A DNA stretch of 64,000 nt from Takakia lepidozioides (Eukaryota; Streptophyta; Takakiopsida; Takakiales; Takakiaceae), in assembly GCA_030704615.1 (NCBI GenBank), contig CM060731.1, forward strand, positions 89,386,756 to 89,450,755, given 5' to 3'. The position numbers and the translations under genes were made by a program. Below are positions 47,635 to 58,139 of the stretch, one piece after another; the first letter of the stretch is position 1; every line of letters starts with the position of its first letter. Below the pieces are notes generated by a model, which did not search any database, was not told the DNA's origin, and was given only the letters and a program-made list of their open reading frames with translations.

Positions 47635-50600
47635 ATGGCGCACAGAGCGTGCATCTTGGGTGTGGTTTTGCTTCTGCTGCAGGCGTGTGCGCGCGTGCAT
47701 GCGGTGCACTTCGAGGTGAGCAGCAGGACTACCAAGTGCATAGCAGAAGAGATTCAGACCAACGTGGTGGTCGTGGGTGACTACCGCGTCGTGAGCGGCT
47801 CCGAAGACGGCCTTCACGTCACTGCGAAAGTTGGTATCTCTTTCCTTTTTTGCCCAGCTGTTACCTTTTTGTTTGTGGGTTGAAGGGCCTACGGCTATGG
47901 TCTCCAGGAAGATTTTATCTGCGTCTCGCTTACTGCTCAAATCCATGTCCACGAACAATTAGATCTTGGATCGGTCCTTCCTTCATTCTTGTATGCCGGT
48001 TAGGCTTTAAGGCTTAAGTGTGACTTTCTAGGGTGTCTACCGGTGGCTCCAAGCAGACTTTGAGCTTTATCCCTATCTGACCTGCATTGTTTCGAAATTC
48101 AGAATCTGGGTCTCAACATTCACATCTGAATAAAGGGAGTAACTATAAGTGCCGCCTGCATGTAGAATCGCACTCCCAGCCTCTGAGAAAGGATCAAGCC
48201 ATGTGACTGACAGCAGATACCACACCCTGTCCCTTACATGCTGACAGAAGAGTGTCTGCCGGTGGCTTCAAACAGGGTTTTGTATCTTATCCGCAATCCT
48301 GATTGATACTACCCTGGGCCAAGGATCTTACACGATCTGGTAGTTCTTCAACAAAGGACTATACAGAGTTCGATCTTTTTTCATGCAACAACTTGTGTTT
48401 CTCGGACAAGGACGAACCACATGAGGGAGCTGCTGACAATGAGGGGTTTTGTGACTGAACATTACTTTGTCCTCAGGTTACATCTTCCACCCTCATTCTG
48501 GTCACAGTTCTCAACTTATGTTTGGAGCAAAGGCTCTCATACTAATATGACCTCCATCCGTGGGATCCATGGGATGGGGATCAAATTTGCAGGTCACATC
48601 GCCATATGGGAACCAGATGCATTTCCAAGAGAATGTCCAGACAGGCCAGTTTGCTTTCACAACAAAAGAGGCTGGCAATTTCATGGCCTGCTTCTGGATG
48701 CAGAATGCAGGACCCAATTCCAACATCAAGTTGGCACTTGACTGGAAGACAGGTGTTGCCGCAAAAGACTGGGCCACCATTGCAAAGAAGGACAAGCTTG
48801 ATGTATGCGATTTAACCCTCTGTCACATGTTTAAAATGATCTAATTTTGTAGAGATATACTTGTGGAGGTGCCCATCTGAGGAGGTGGGAGGCTTTCAAG
48901 TTTTGGTTAAGAATAGAATACTTTTGCGCACTCTTTCGTTTAGCTATCAGGGACAGAGGACAAAGTAACATGTATGTGGTTTAGGGCCTAGCAGTCTAAG
49001 GAAAGTGTGTGGGTTGGCACCGGGTGCAGGATATGGAACTTGAGCTGAGGAAATTGGAGGAAGCTGTGGGATCAATCCACAACGAAATGCTATATTTGAG
49101 AGACAGGTGTGACAAATTGTTGTGTCCCACTGAATTTCAACTTAATGAGGACTATGTATACATAGATTTGCAAATAAGAAATACACCAAAAGCAACTCAT
49201 AAACATTTCGGGCAGACGAGCTGACAGATGCACATGTAGAAACCAGTTGGACTTATCCACATCCGTGTAGGTGACCCTTTTTCTTGCTATGCTGTACCTA
49301 TGGCACTTGCATAAAGACCCGGCCAGGATTTCTTAGTTGGAGAGGATGGAACCTTACGGGGTGGGATTTTTCCGCCAGGTGAGGATGGCACCTTATACCG
49401 TGTAAGGTTCCTCCTCTCAAGGAGAGGAGGCACCTTATGAGGGGTAAGGTTCCTGCACATTTTGAGCTGTCCGATTGAGGAAATCCCAGCCATTGAAATC
49501 CCTGCTGTGAGGCCCTCGGACGGGGGCCTTCCTGAAACTCAAGCACTCGGCTATCACCTCGTGGCCAACCCCTCATGGCAGCTTATGGGCCGTAAGGTTC
49601 CTGCGTATTTTGAGCAGTCCGATTAAGGAAATCCCAGCCATCGAAATCCCTGCTGTTTCTTTACGCAGGGTGAGGCCCTCAGACAGGGGCCTTCCTGAAA
49701 CTCGGGGCAGCACTCGGCTACCGCCTCGTGGCCAACCCCTCATGTCAGGAAGTCTCCCGTCTTGGGCCTCACCCTACACAAATAATCAAATAGCTCTTCA
49801 ACTGGGACTGGGCTTGTGGAGCCTGCAGCTGTGACCATATGAACAGAAGATGCTTCGCCACTGCTTCTGCACCTCTGTCACCCCCTCAAGCCCTGGCCTA
49901 ATTGCTGGGCAGCTCACACACATCAGCTTGTGCTTGTGTGAAGGACATGCTCTTTTTGAGCACCGCAACCTGAATGGATTCTAGAGTTTTAGCATAGTTG
50001 GAGTTGTTGACCCACACGGCAGATGTGTACTCCAAGGCAGGCCTAGTAACGTTGCAAAGAATGGTCCTTTTACCTTCAGTCTTAAACCCTCTGCAGTGAA
50101 AAAAATTAGAAAAATTTAGTGAGACACAATGCTTTGTTCTGTGTATGCGCCTCCCAATTGCAACTGGAGGAAACTCAACACCAAGATATATTTAGGAAGG
50201 GAGCACAGAAATCTCTTGACCTCCCCATGCCAACAGGTGGCATGCTTATAACCGTTGGCATGCTTTGTTGGTTATAAGTTATAACAGCGCTAAGGTAATC
50301 CATGGGGTGACATGGGTTCTGGAGTTACAATATTTAGCTGAACCTGAATAAAACAAATATTTTGGATGTGATGGCTACACACTGGGAAAACGAAATGTAG
50401 TATTGAACGTTTTGAGCATCATCATTACATGATGATGCTGGAGAAAAGAGGATCTGCTCCAGGCACTACCTGATGGGACTTCTGAACTTGGCACATGTGG
50501 GACAAGCTCTCGTGCTAACTGTAAAAGGAAATGTGGACTGGATGATTTTTCAGGGAGGCAGAAATGCGTAATTTGAACGAGTTGACAAATGCGAGGGTGG

Positions 50601-50698
50601 CATGGTTTGGAATACTATCACTTCTAGTGTGCCTAGCAGTAGCTGGGTGGCAGTTATGGCATCTGAAAACATTTTTTGAGAGGAAGAAGCTTCTGTGA
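47635..50698 (+). CDS. p24 family cargo receptor (emp24/gp25L, GOLD domain)
   Basis: Type I membrane protein cycling between ER and Golgi, which helps select cargo and form COPI/COPII vesicles. Exons: 47635-47829 (signal peptide MAHRACILGVVLLLLQACAR, then VHFEVSSRTTKCIAEEIQTN), 48593-48802 (GOLD core VTSPYGNQMHFQENVQTGQF, FTTKEAGNFMACFWM), 49030-49106 (coiled coil DMELELRKLEEAVGSIHNEM) and 50554-50698 (EAEMRNLNELTNARVAWFGI, hydrophobic anchor LSLLVCLAVAGWQLW, tail HLKTFFERKKLL). All joins keep phase. The tail has the FF motif for COPII and a KKxx dilysine signal for COPI, so the protein is complete at about 207 residues. Two Cys in the GOLD domain are present. The delta-type subfamily is likely. 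Intron 3 has collected repeats and a LINE fragment. Confidence 0.92.
49330..49745. repeat. direct duplication and GTAAGGTTCC hairpins in p24 intron 3
   Basis: About 130-150 bp at 49443-49575 is repeated at 49591-49745 with a few differences and one small insertion (shared AATCCCAGCCAT, GGGGCCTTCCTGAAACTC, CCTCGTGGCCAACCCCTCAT). Just upstream, ACCTTA and GTAAGGTTCC arms alternate and could form several hairpins (49345-49455). Confidence 0.65.
49935..50098 (-). mobile_element. LINE fragment
   Basis: Aligns over about 160 bp with 27880-28040 (the RPALEYASAVW region of the LINE at 27 kb), same orientation, with many substitutions. It lies antisense in p24 intron 3. Confidence 0.75.
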
Positions 50699-51404
50699 AT
50701 TGGTGAGAAGGTTCCACAGAGGAAAAGAGGGTGTGTTGCAACTCTTTCGCTGTTTACACAACAGAGATACCCAGTGCTTGAGTTTACTAAGCCAAGGGGT
50801 GAGTAAGGTCAAGGGCTCTTCAACTGTTACTCCGCCATGCCCTCCTTAGGCAGCGAACTGGTCAAATTCCAGTCCCACATTTGCATGTAATTGGTCATCT
50901 CTGATTTGCCTTTTTGGCCTACATTATGTGTTGTGCTTTACCACTTATTTCAGGATGTTTTCAGCTTAGTGGGTTTTGAGTACGTGATTTATCAGTCTTC
51001 TGTCAGTAAGGAGAGGTAATGTACTCAGAAGACATTGTTTGCCGTAGCCTTGTGGCCATAGACCACACGCCCAGTTTGGGGGGGTCAGTAAGAAGAGAGA
51101 GCTAGAGGGAGGAGTTCTTTTATCGACAAGGCTGGCTTAGGACTATTCAGTCCTTCCGGACTTGCACTGATTTTTTCAAACCCCCATGGATTCTCTTTGA
51201 GATTTACAAAATATGTCGCATCTTTGTATCTGGAAACACAACCCTGTATCACAGCATATCTTACTTTAGATACAGAGAATGAAGGCGGATATTAATAGCA
51301 AGAGTATGCACTCTTCAGTTGCAACCAATGCTTGTTTACATATCAGGTACTTAACGTAATATTCATTTTCTTGTCAATGGTGTTCTCTTTCCTCTCGTGA
51401 AGAT
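50699..51404. other. intergenic with LINE fragment
   Basis: 50999-51075 repeats the LINE-derived piece ending GCCTTGTGGCCATAGACC that is also present at 27005-27080 and 28030-28095. The rest is unique sequence with no gene seen. Confidence 0.5.
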
Positions 51405-51939
51405 CCACAGATACTTAAATGGAAACCTGGAAAGGGACCATGATGTATAGATACAATGCCTCTCATTTTAAGATAATAGGGTCTTCAATGGGCACTTGCG
51501 ATGTGGCCGGTGGGCCCCGCGCACGGACGCCCGGGTCCCAGCACCCCGCCCCGCCCGCCGCTGCGCGCGGTCACCCAACCGCGCCCGCGCCCCCGTCTGC
51601 CGCGCGGCCAGTCCCCGCCCATGAGTCCGCTGCCCTCCAGTCCGCTGCTGGCCAGTCCGCTGCCCAGTTTGCCAGTCGGCCAGTCCGCTATTGGCCAGTC
51701 CGCTGCCCAGTCCCCTGCCATCCAGTCCGCTGACGGCGCAGGATCGCCACCGTCTATTCCCATAACCCATCCGAGCCCTCCATTTTTAGGGCTGCAATTC
51801 AAACCTGCATCCCTGCCGCCTGCCACTTGCCAGCAGCCGCGAACGTGCCCACTGTTCTCCTGGCACGTTGTCGATCGTGTCTTGTACTGCGGCGCGTTTT
51901 TTGCATGTTCAGAAGCGTGTCATTTAACCTGTATAGGGC
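51405..51939 (+). repeat. 5' region of MULE-like element, shared with 13 kb
   Basis: GC-rich leader matching 13690-12990 in reverse orientation. It contains CAGTCCGCTG words (51605-51735). Open frames through it on both strands reflect the stop-poor composition. No clear terminal inverted repeat could be delimited. Confidence 0.6.
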
Positions 51940-54900
51940 ATGGACGTGGAAGCAAAACCCGATGATATACTGATCACGGAAAGCCCGCTTATACAGCCTC
52001 TTCGACAATGTTTGCAAACAGCAAAATCAGGACCCTTCAACAGGAAGGATCTCCATTGGAAGAGTGAGACGCAATATGGGTTTATGGGTGGGCGAGTGAA
52101 TGTTGAAAAGGCCTGCATACCTTGGGATAGAGTTGGTGACTTCGTCCTGGGAGAGGAGAGTTTGGAGGACTACCCCACTCAGTTTTGGGTGAATGTCCAT
52201 TCTAAAGTGGAACCCGGCTCGCGAAAAGCACCCAGAGCCAACACATTTATGTCCAGTATTATGTGTGCACCATCCTCAGTCCTTTTGACGTTTCATTGCA
52301 TGCCTGTTGCCATTTTTTGTTTCACGAGTTCTCTGATTTTATGCTTCCTCAAGTCGTTGGATATCGATTTTAGAATTTTCTATCCATGTATCAATGCTGC
52401 TACGGTCCTGATGACAAGCGCACCAACAAAGCAATAGTGGAGGATCCAAAACAGAAGCGTGGAGGACCTCTTGTGGGTGTTGGAACATCTTGCCCTCATA
52501 AAGGCCCAAGGAGAAAGAAGTCGGAGTATGGAGAGTCTTACAAACGTGGTTGCCAATGTTGTTTCAAGGTCCAGCAATGCTATCTCGCTCCTGACATCTG
52601 TGTCCTCACGTACTACAACAACATGGAGCATACAGATGTGCAAGGGAAACCCTCGCATGGGAAGTCCGCAGAGTTCAGGAACACCCGCCACGCCTATGCA
52701 CCACACATTAGCGAGGAATTGAAAGCCTGGGTCGTCGAGTGTTTGTGTCGAGGCCTGTCGGTCGCCCAAATCATGATGGAGCATAAAGAGCACGTGATGA
52801 ACAACACCGGCTTGGGCGATGCATGGACCCGCGATGATTTCTTATTGGAGCAAGATGTTCGCAACCTTGCCGAGAAACGTGCGTGGCAAACCTTCAAAAA
52901 GCACGCCGATGATGCTGAGAGTATGCGCATGTGGAGAGACCAGAATCCTGCGTCCGTTTTTTTCTATCAAGAGGAGAAATTAGAACCAACATTCGAGCAT
53001 TTTGATGGAGATTTGACATTCACTATTGGCATACAGACTCCGTGGCAGAAACGACGAATGCTGGAACTAGGACATGACCGTATCGTTGCATGTGATGCAA
53101 CCTTTGGGACAAATCATGACAAGGTACTATTCGAACGATTCCATGGACTTGTACGAGCATGATAGCATAGTACCATGCAACATTCACATAATATTTGGTG
53201 TGCTGACCCTTTCTGTATGTTTAGGGTTGTGTACGTTGCGGAAGACCGAGAGGCAGACCCATTGTGAACCGCTACAGACCTCATCACTCTTATGAAGTCT
53301 TCTCGTGCAGAACTGAGCGGAATTTGCATGCTCTGACCATCTTACATTGTGCATTCCAACAGTTCCCATTGTACACGTTGATGGTCTTCGACGAGTGGTT
53401 GAATGGTATACCAGTTGCCTATATCCTATCCGTGAGGAATCGGACAAGAGACCTGGTTCCGTGGATGAGAGCCTTGCGCGATTCACTCCTCGCAGATTTG
53501 CCGAGCTGGCAACCCAATGCCTTCATTGTGGACGATGCCGAAGCAGAAATCAACGCTATTCGGTAAGTCTGTTGGTCCACAGCACCGGTCCATTGTCGAA
53601 GTCCACTGCAGCAGTCCATTGCTACAGTCCACTGGCAGACTCCTGTGGCGAAACCCGATGGCAGTTCGCTGGGCAAATCCACTGGTAGTCCGCTGTCAAG
53701 TCCGGTCATCAGTCCCCTAGCAAGTCCGCTGCCAAGTCCACTCAGCAGTCCCTGGGGTCGGCCGTCCGTTGCCAAGTCCACTCGGCAGTCCCTGGGGCAG
53801 TCCGCTGCCCCAGTCCTAGCTAGGGGAAGTCCAATGGGGAAGTCCACTGGGTAGTCCAATGGGGTTATTCCAGCACATCAACGTCATGGCATTGTACTGT
53901 CCACTGGGCGAGTCCAGTGGCTCTGCCCGCTGATACAGGTCGCTATTACAGTCCACTCCGGCAGTCCACCATTGCAGTCCGATCCCAAGACTCTAATGTG
54001 TACCATGTGTGTTATGCAGAATTGTTTTTGAAGGAGTACTCATTTTCCTCTGCCTTTGGCATGTCCGCAAGGCATGGGTGAAGCAATCATGCAAGAAAAC
54101 AAAGGATCTGGTGACCGCTGTAAACTTGTTGAAGGATATGGGAGACCTCATGTACTGTAGAGGGGGACCACGCAACGAGAAAAGAGCGCTTCGGTGGGTT
54201 GCAAGGAGAATATGAGGTCAAAATACCCGAAAGGACATGAATTTCTTGACTATATCGAACAGTACTGGAAGCCCAAAATAGCAATGTGGTGTACAGCAGC
54301 CCGCAATGTCCCTCATGCGAGCCAAGACACAAATGCAAGCATTGAGGCATACCATGGAAATCTGAAGGCAAGACTTGCCATGGGGAAAGACAAGATGAGT
54401 GGTCGTAGAGTGGACTAGCTTATATGGGAATTCACTGGCCGTGTGCTAACACACTACTGGTACGCAATCCATTTGAAGACCCACGGATTCATAAGAAATG
54501 ACAAACACGAAAAGTACATATCCAGTTCTATACTTGCGGCACGAAACATTCCTGCTGAGAGTGTTACTCTTTCCTTGGGTCCTGGTGAACCAGCCTACGT
54601 TCTCAGCAGCAACCACCCCGGCACAACATACATTGTTTACAATCCTGATTGCGATTGGGGTTGTTGCACGTGCCCATGGGCAATGAAGGGAAACTTATGC
54701 AAGCATCAGGTCCATGTCCTGAAGATGCTTCACCCTGACCTGCAGGATGGCCTCCTTGTACGCGCTTGTGGCACGGCGCTGGGAACCATTCATGGAGGAT
54801 TACCTAACTTGCTCTTGGGCAATGGTGCCGGCGACAACGACGAATCCAATCAGTTCATGGAAAGACATCCTCCGGACGACTTCCCCTACGACGAGGCACC

Positions 54901-55267
54901 TCTGCAGGTCTCAGCCTCATTGGAACAAGAATTCACGGACATACTTCGCATTGTAGGTGATGACAAATACCTGGAGGCACATGCCCGATCTGCTCTTCAT
55001 ATGTGCAGAGGGCAGCTCGTTGATATCCTGGCGAAAAGTGCGGCTGGAATGTTGCACCCTGCGGCAGCGAAGGCTTTCCGTCCTCTGAACGACAACAACA
55101 ACATGTCTCTGAAAAGGAGACGAGATTTCGTGGAGGCCTGGAAAACCCGGCCTAGGGTTTTGCGGAGAACCAGCAAGAGGGTGTCTGCACCTGCACCTGC
55201 AGCATATATATACTCGAAAATTTGCAAGGTTTCAGGTCGTATAGATGTCATGAAAAAGACAATATAA
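51940..55267 (+). pseudogene. MULE-like transposase with SWIM zinc finger
   Basis: DDE transposase of a Mutator-like element, nearly complete but decayed. Exon 1 from ATG 51940 (MDVEAKPDDILITESPLIQ, FWVNVHSKVEPGSRK); exon 2 52374-53123 (zinc-rich CPHKGP..KRGCQCCF, then HDRIVACDATFGTN with the first catalytic Asp); exon 3 53363-53562 (FPLYTLMVFDEWLNGIPVA, second acid in FIVDDAEAEINAI); exon 4 54020-55267 (VLIFLCLWHVRKAWVK, SQDTNASIEAYHGNLKARL, SWIM finger CCTCPWAMKGNLCKHQ, HPAAAKAFRPLNDNNN). Introns 53124-53362 and 53563-54019 are GT-AG and in phase. Breaks: a frameshift near 54200 and TAG at 54416-54418, both with coding sequence on either side. The exon 1 donor is uncertain. A diverged partial copy sits at 1.55-2.3 kb. 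Confidence 0.85.
53563..54019 (+). repeat. MULE intron composed of AGTCC(A/G)CTG repeats
   Basis: From GTAAGT at 53563 to ATGCAG at 54019 nearly the whole intron is made of AGTCCACTGG/AGTCCGCTG words. Same word family as the repeats in the introns of the 3-10 kb element gene. Confidence 0.75.
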
Positions 55268-55484
55268 GTCTGCAATGCCTCTAAAACAGACAAGGTTTCA
55301 CATCGTGTAGGTGTCACGGAGAAAACAATATAAGTCTGCAATTCCTCGAAAAGAGACAAGGTTTCATGTCGTGTAGGTGTCACGAAGAAGACAATATAAG
55401 TCTGCAATTCCTCGAAAAGAGACAAGGTGACATGTCGTGTAGGTGTCACGAAGAAGACAATATAAGTCTGCAATTTCTTCTGGT
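55228..55484. repeat. 66-bp minisatellite, four tandem copies
   Basis: Copies start at 55228, 55294, 55360 and 55426 (the last one partial). Each begins GGTTTCA or GGTGACA and contains GTGTAGGTGTCACG and AATATAAGTCTGCAAT. The period is divisible by three, so the minus strand reads a 22-residue repeat (LQTYIVFFVTPTRHETL..). The stop codon of the MULE transposase (55265-55267) lies inside the first copy. Confidence 0.9.
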
Positions 55485-55499
55485 AGCATTGTCCTTTTT

Positions 55500-55853
55500 T
55501 GAAATACAAGTCCGCAATGGACTAATGCACAGTCTCCCAACGGACTCCTCCAGTCTCCCAACTGACTCCCACACAGTCTCCCAAGCATAGTCTCACAACA
55601 GACTCATGCACAGTCTCCCAACAGAGTCACAGTCAACAGACTGCGAGCGCCAGTGAGCCAGTCTGCTGGTCAGTCTGCTGCCCACTCCAAAAGTCTGCTC
55701 ACCACACTTCCACCTCATCCCTGCAACTTATGCCAATCCAGCGTCCCAGCGGACTCATGGACATGGTGCCTCCCAGACTAGGTACCAGACCCAGCAGTCC
55801 TAGCCTCGGCAGCGTACTGCTCGCACATTCAAGCTCAGCAGACTCGGGTGCAC
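55500..55853. repeat. CAGACT/AGTCTCCCAAC repeat block
   Basis: CACAGTCTCCCAAC words at 55529-55625 are followed by AGTCTGCTG words and a CAGCAGACTCGG near 55838. No gene seen. Confidence 0.6.
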
Positions 55854-55911
55854 AGTGCATGGAAAATTGACACCATTGTGTCCATTGAGTTTAGTGACAA
55901 CATTACAAAAC

Positions 55912-57524
55912 ATGACAGCACCCACAGTACACAAAAATGCTCATCACCACTGGAATAGTACGCGAGGATATCAAATGGGGTCTGCCGCGTTTTACGTTTC
56001 CATTGAGAACGACCACGGAGCTTCTCGTGCCCACACTTCCGATGAGGTGGACAAATGGGGTCCCCATTGGCAAAGACGAAATGAGGAGTTCAAGAGATTG
56101 ATTGCTACTGATCCTCTTTTCCAGCACTTGTCCAGAAAGATGTTTTACGTGTGGGATGGCAATCATCGCCTCCTGGCATGGATGGAGTACATAGCCCAAG
56201 CCCACCCCAACGACCTGGATTGGCATTTCGCCGTGGAGTGTGTTGTGCTGAAGGTTGCGGGGCCCAAAGATCGCAGTTTTCTCAAAGGTGCAATGGCAGA
56301 CATCAACTCGTAAGTTACAATGCCTGTTGCTTTAGAACTTTGAATTTGAAACAGTCATTTCATTGCCAATCGTCATATTTGATGCAAATTCTCATTTCAG
56401 TATTGTTTAATGGAAATGTGGCATTGCAGGGTGACTGAGAATGCCTTCATTGCCACCAACTTGTCCCATATGCTCTTCCGAGTGAAGGATGTCGGGAAGC
56501 AGGGGGTGCAAGAGTTTGCCAATTCGCTCAGTGCCGACCTCCTTTGCAAGTCGAAGGCAAAGGCAGACAGAACTTGGTATAGGCTGAGCATGGACACCAT
56601 GGTGGACTACATATTTCGGGTAAAGCTCCTAACTGTTTTGTTCAGCTAATCTGTCTCTCTTACCCTAATAGAAGAAAAAGTGTTGACCATGATTTCTAAT
56701 CTTATGTGCGCTTTCTTGACAGACGAAAATTCAGCAGGATTTGACACATACGCGGAGGTTCTACATGAAGTCAGAGGAGAAGAAGCTAACCCTCCCGGCA
56801 CTGGAATCGTATCTCAAAGCTGCGGAGGTGAAGGCCCGCATCAAGTACAAGTCGCGGATGGTAAAGTACGTGGCCATAGCTGATCCCGCCCTTGGTGCCG
56901 ACTTTCTGGTGGAGGTGGGGAAGCACCACTCCCGCGCTCTGAAGCCCACGATGACATTGGAGAAGCTGCATCGTCTAGCCACATCCTGTGTGGATGCAAC
57001 AGAAAAGGTTATACATTCTTAACCAAATTGTGATGTCAACAATTCGTTTTTGTGATGTTTGGCACTTACTAATATGCTGGGTGGTTGGACAGACCCGGTG
57101 GCTCCAAATCTGGAATGGTTCCCAAAGTATAAGGGACATGTGGAGCTTCCCCAAACCCGACAAACTGTCTGACCCCACATTCGACATGTGGATGAACCGC
57201 ATGACATGGTGGTTTCAGGTACTTTCCTTCGCTTCATTTGCTGATTCTACGCTTGTACCGGGTGGATTTACTGTATTTTTTGAGGAAAACGGTCTGATGG
57301 AGAATTTCCACAGGTGACGACGAATGCGCAAGAGCAGCTTGACACACAAGCACATCAGTTCAAGCTGGAGATTTCTGGTGAAGCAGAGAGCCTACGCGAC
57401 TATGTGACGAGGTACTTTCTGCTCTACAAAACCGACCTATTCTTTCGAGAGATACCCCATGCCCGCCGGAGCCACGAGTTCACCGACCAGCCGAACGCGG
57501 ACAAAGCGGCAATGCGCCTTCTGT
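55912..57524 (+). pseudogene. element gene copy A with ParB-like DGNHR motif (3' truncated)
   Basis: Five exons with GT-AG introns and matching phase: up to 56309 (start uncertain; ATG 55912 in frame), 56430-56619, 56723-57007, 57093-57218 and 57314 to about 57524. Exon 1 carries SRKMFYVWDGNHRLLAWMEY and WHFAVECVVLKVAG; the hydrophobic stretch followed by DGNHR..A resembles the GxHR core of ParB/sulfiredoxin-type domains. Exon 2: FIATNLSHMLFRVKDVGKQG. Exon 3: RRFYMKSEEKKLTLPALESY. Exon 4: IWNGSQSIRDMWSF, WMNRMTWWFQ. Exon 5: LRDYVTRYFLLYKTDLFFRE, ADKAAMRLL. Exons 4-5 are paralogous to the gene at 61.2 kb. The copy ends where an inverted fragment begins. Family unknown; ParB similarity is a suggestion from one motif. 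Confidence 0.6.
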
Positions 57525-57530
57525 AAACGT

Positions 57531-58010
57531 CACCGCCGAATACTGCCGTGTAGGCTCGCCCTCAAATGCCAACTTCTTGGCAGAGCCAGTCCCAGTCCGA
57601 ACTGACTTGGGAACTCGGACGACCGGTGACTTGGTAGCAGCAGCAGCAGTTGCAGGACCTTGCACAAAGTCGTCGTTGGAGTCACTCCCTTGGGGCCCCT
57701 CCTGCGCCTCCTCTGGTGCCCCGGTGGTTTTCTGTTTTTTGGGGGTTACTGTACTCCCCTGTTTCCGTGTCCTTTTCTTTTGTCCTTTATTCTTCTCATT
57801 CAATTTCTCCTGAATACCTGCCTGAGCAAGCTCTGCCGCTTTCCTGGACTTGGCAAGCGCTTTCACCTCCTTTGGACCCAGCGGAGGCAGCGGAGCCCGG
57901 TTTCGTCGGGCCTCCGCATCCAGCTTCAATTGAAACTCGGATGAGTCGAGCGAGCCACATACCAAGGGCAATCAAGCAAATGTTCCAGATGCCACTAGTT
58001 TCGGTGCCAA
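57531..58010 (-). pseudogene. inverted fragment of the same element gene family
   Basis: The minus strand encodes CPWY, then KSRKAAELAQAGIQEKLNEK, GQKKRTRKQGSTVTPKKQK and RTGTGSAKK. These match the + strand gene at 61.9-62.3 kb (CPWYL, SRKAAEMAQKTVDAAAQ, KKRTRQQGAAVVTPKKTKK, TRTGSAKK). Orientation is opposite to copy A, which it abuts, so it is the missing 3' part turned round or a piece of another copy. A frame change lies between CPWY and the rest. Confidence 0.75.
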
Positions 58011-58139
58011 CCACCCCAGGGACGCCGAACTGGAAAACCGACGCCATTTTCCCAGGTTGGGTCCGAGAATGGCCAAGTCCCAGAACTGAATGGGCCTAGA
58101 ACTGGAAAGGCCTCTTACATCTTGGGAATGTAGGGACTA

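Noticed and set aside
51419-51965. Ala/Pro-rich open frames ahead of the MULE gene
   Set aside because: Same GC-rich leader as at 13 kb; the homologous segment is not open in the same frame.
55294-55484. CRISPR-like array
   Set aside because: Units are contiguous 66-bp tandem copies without unique spacers, in a eukaryotic transposon context.
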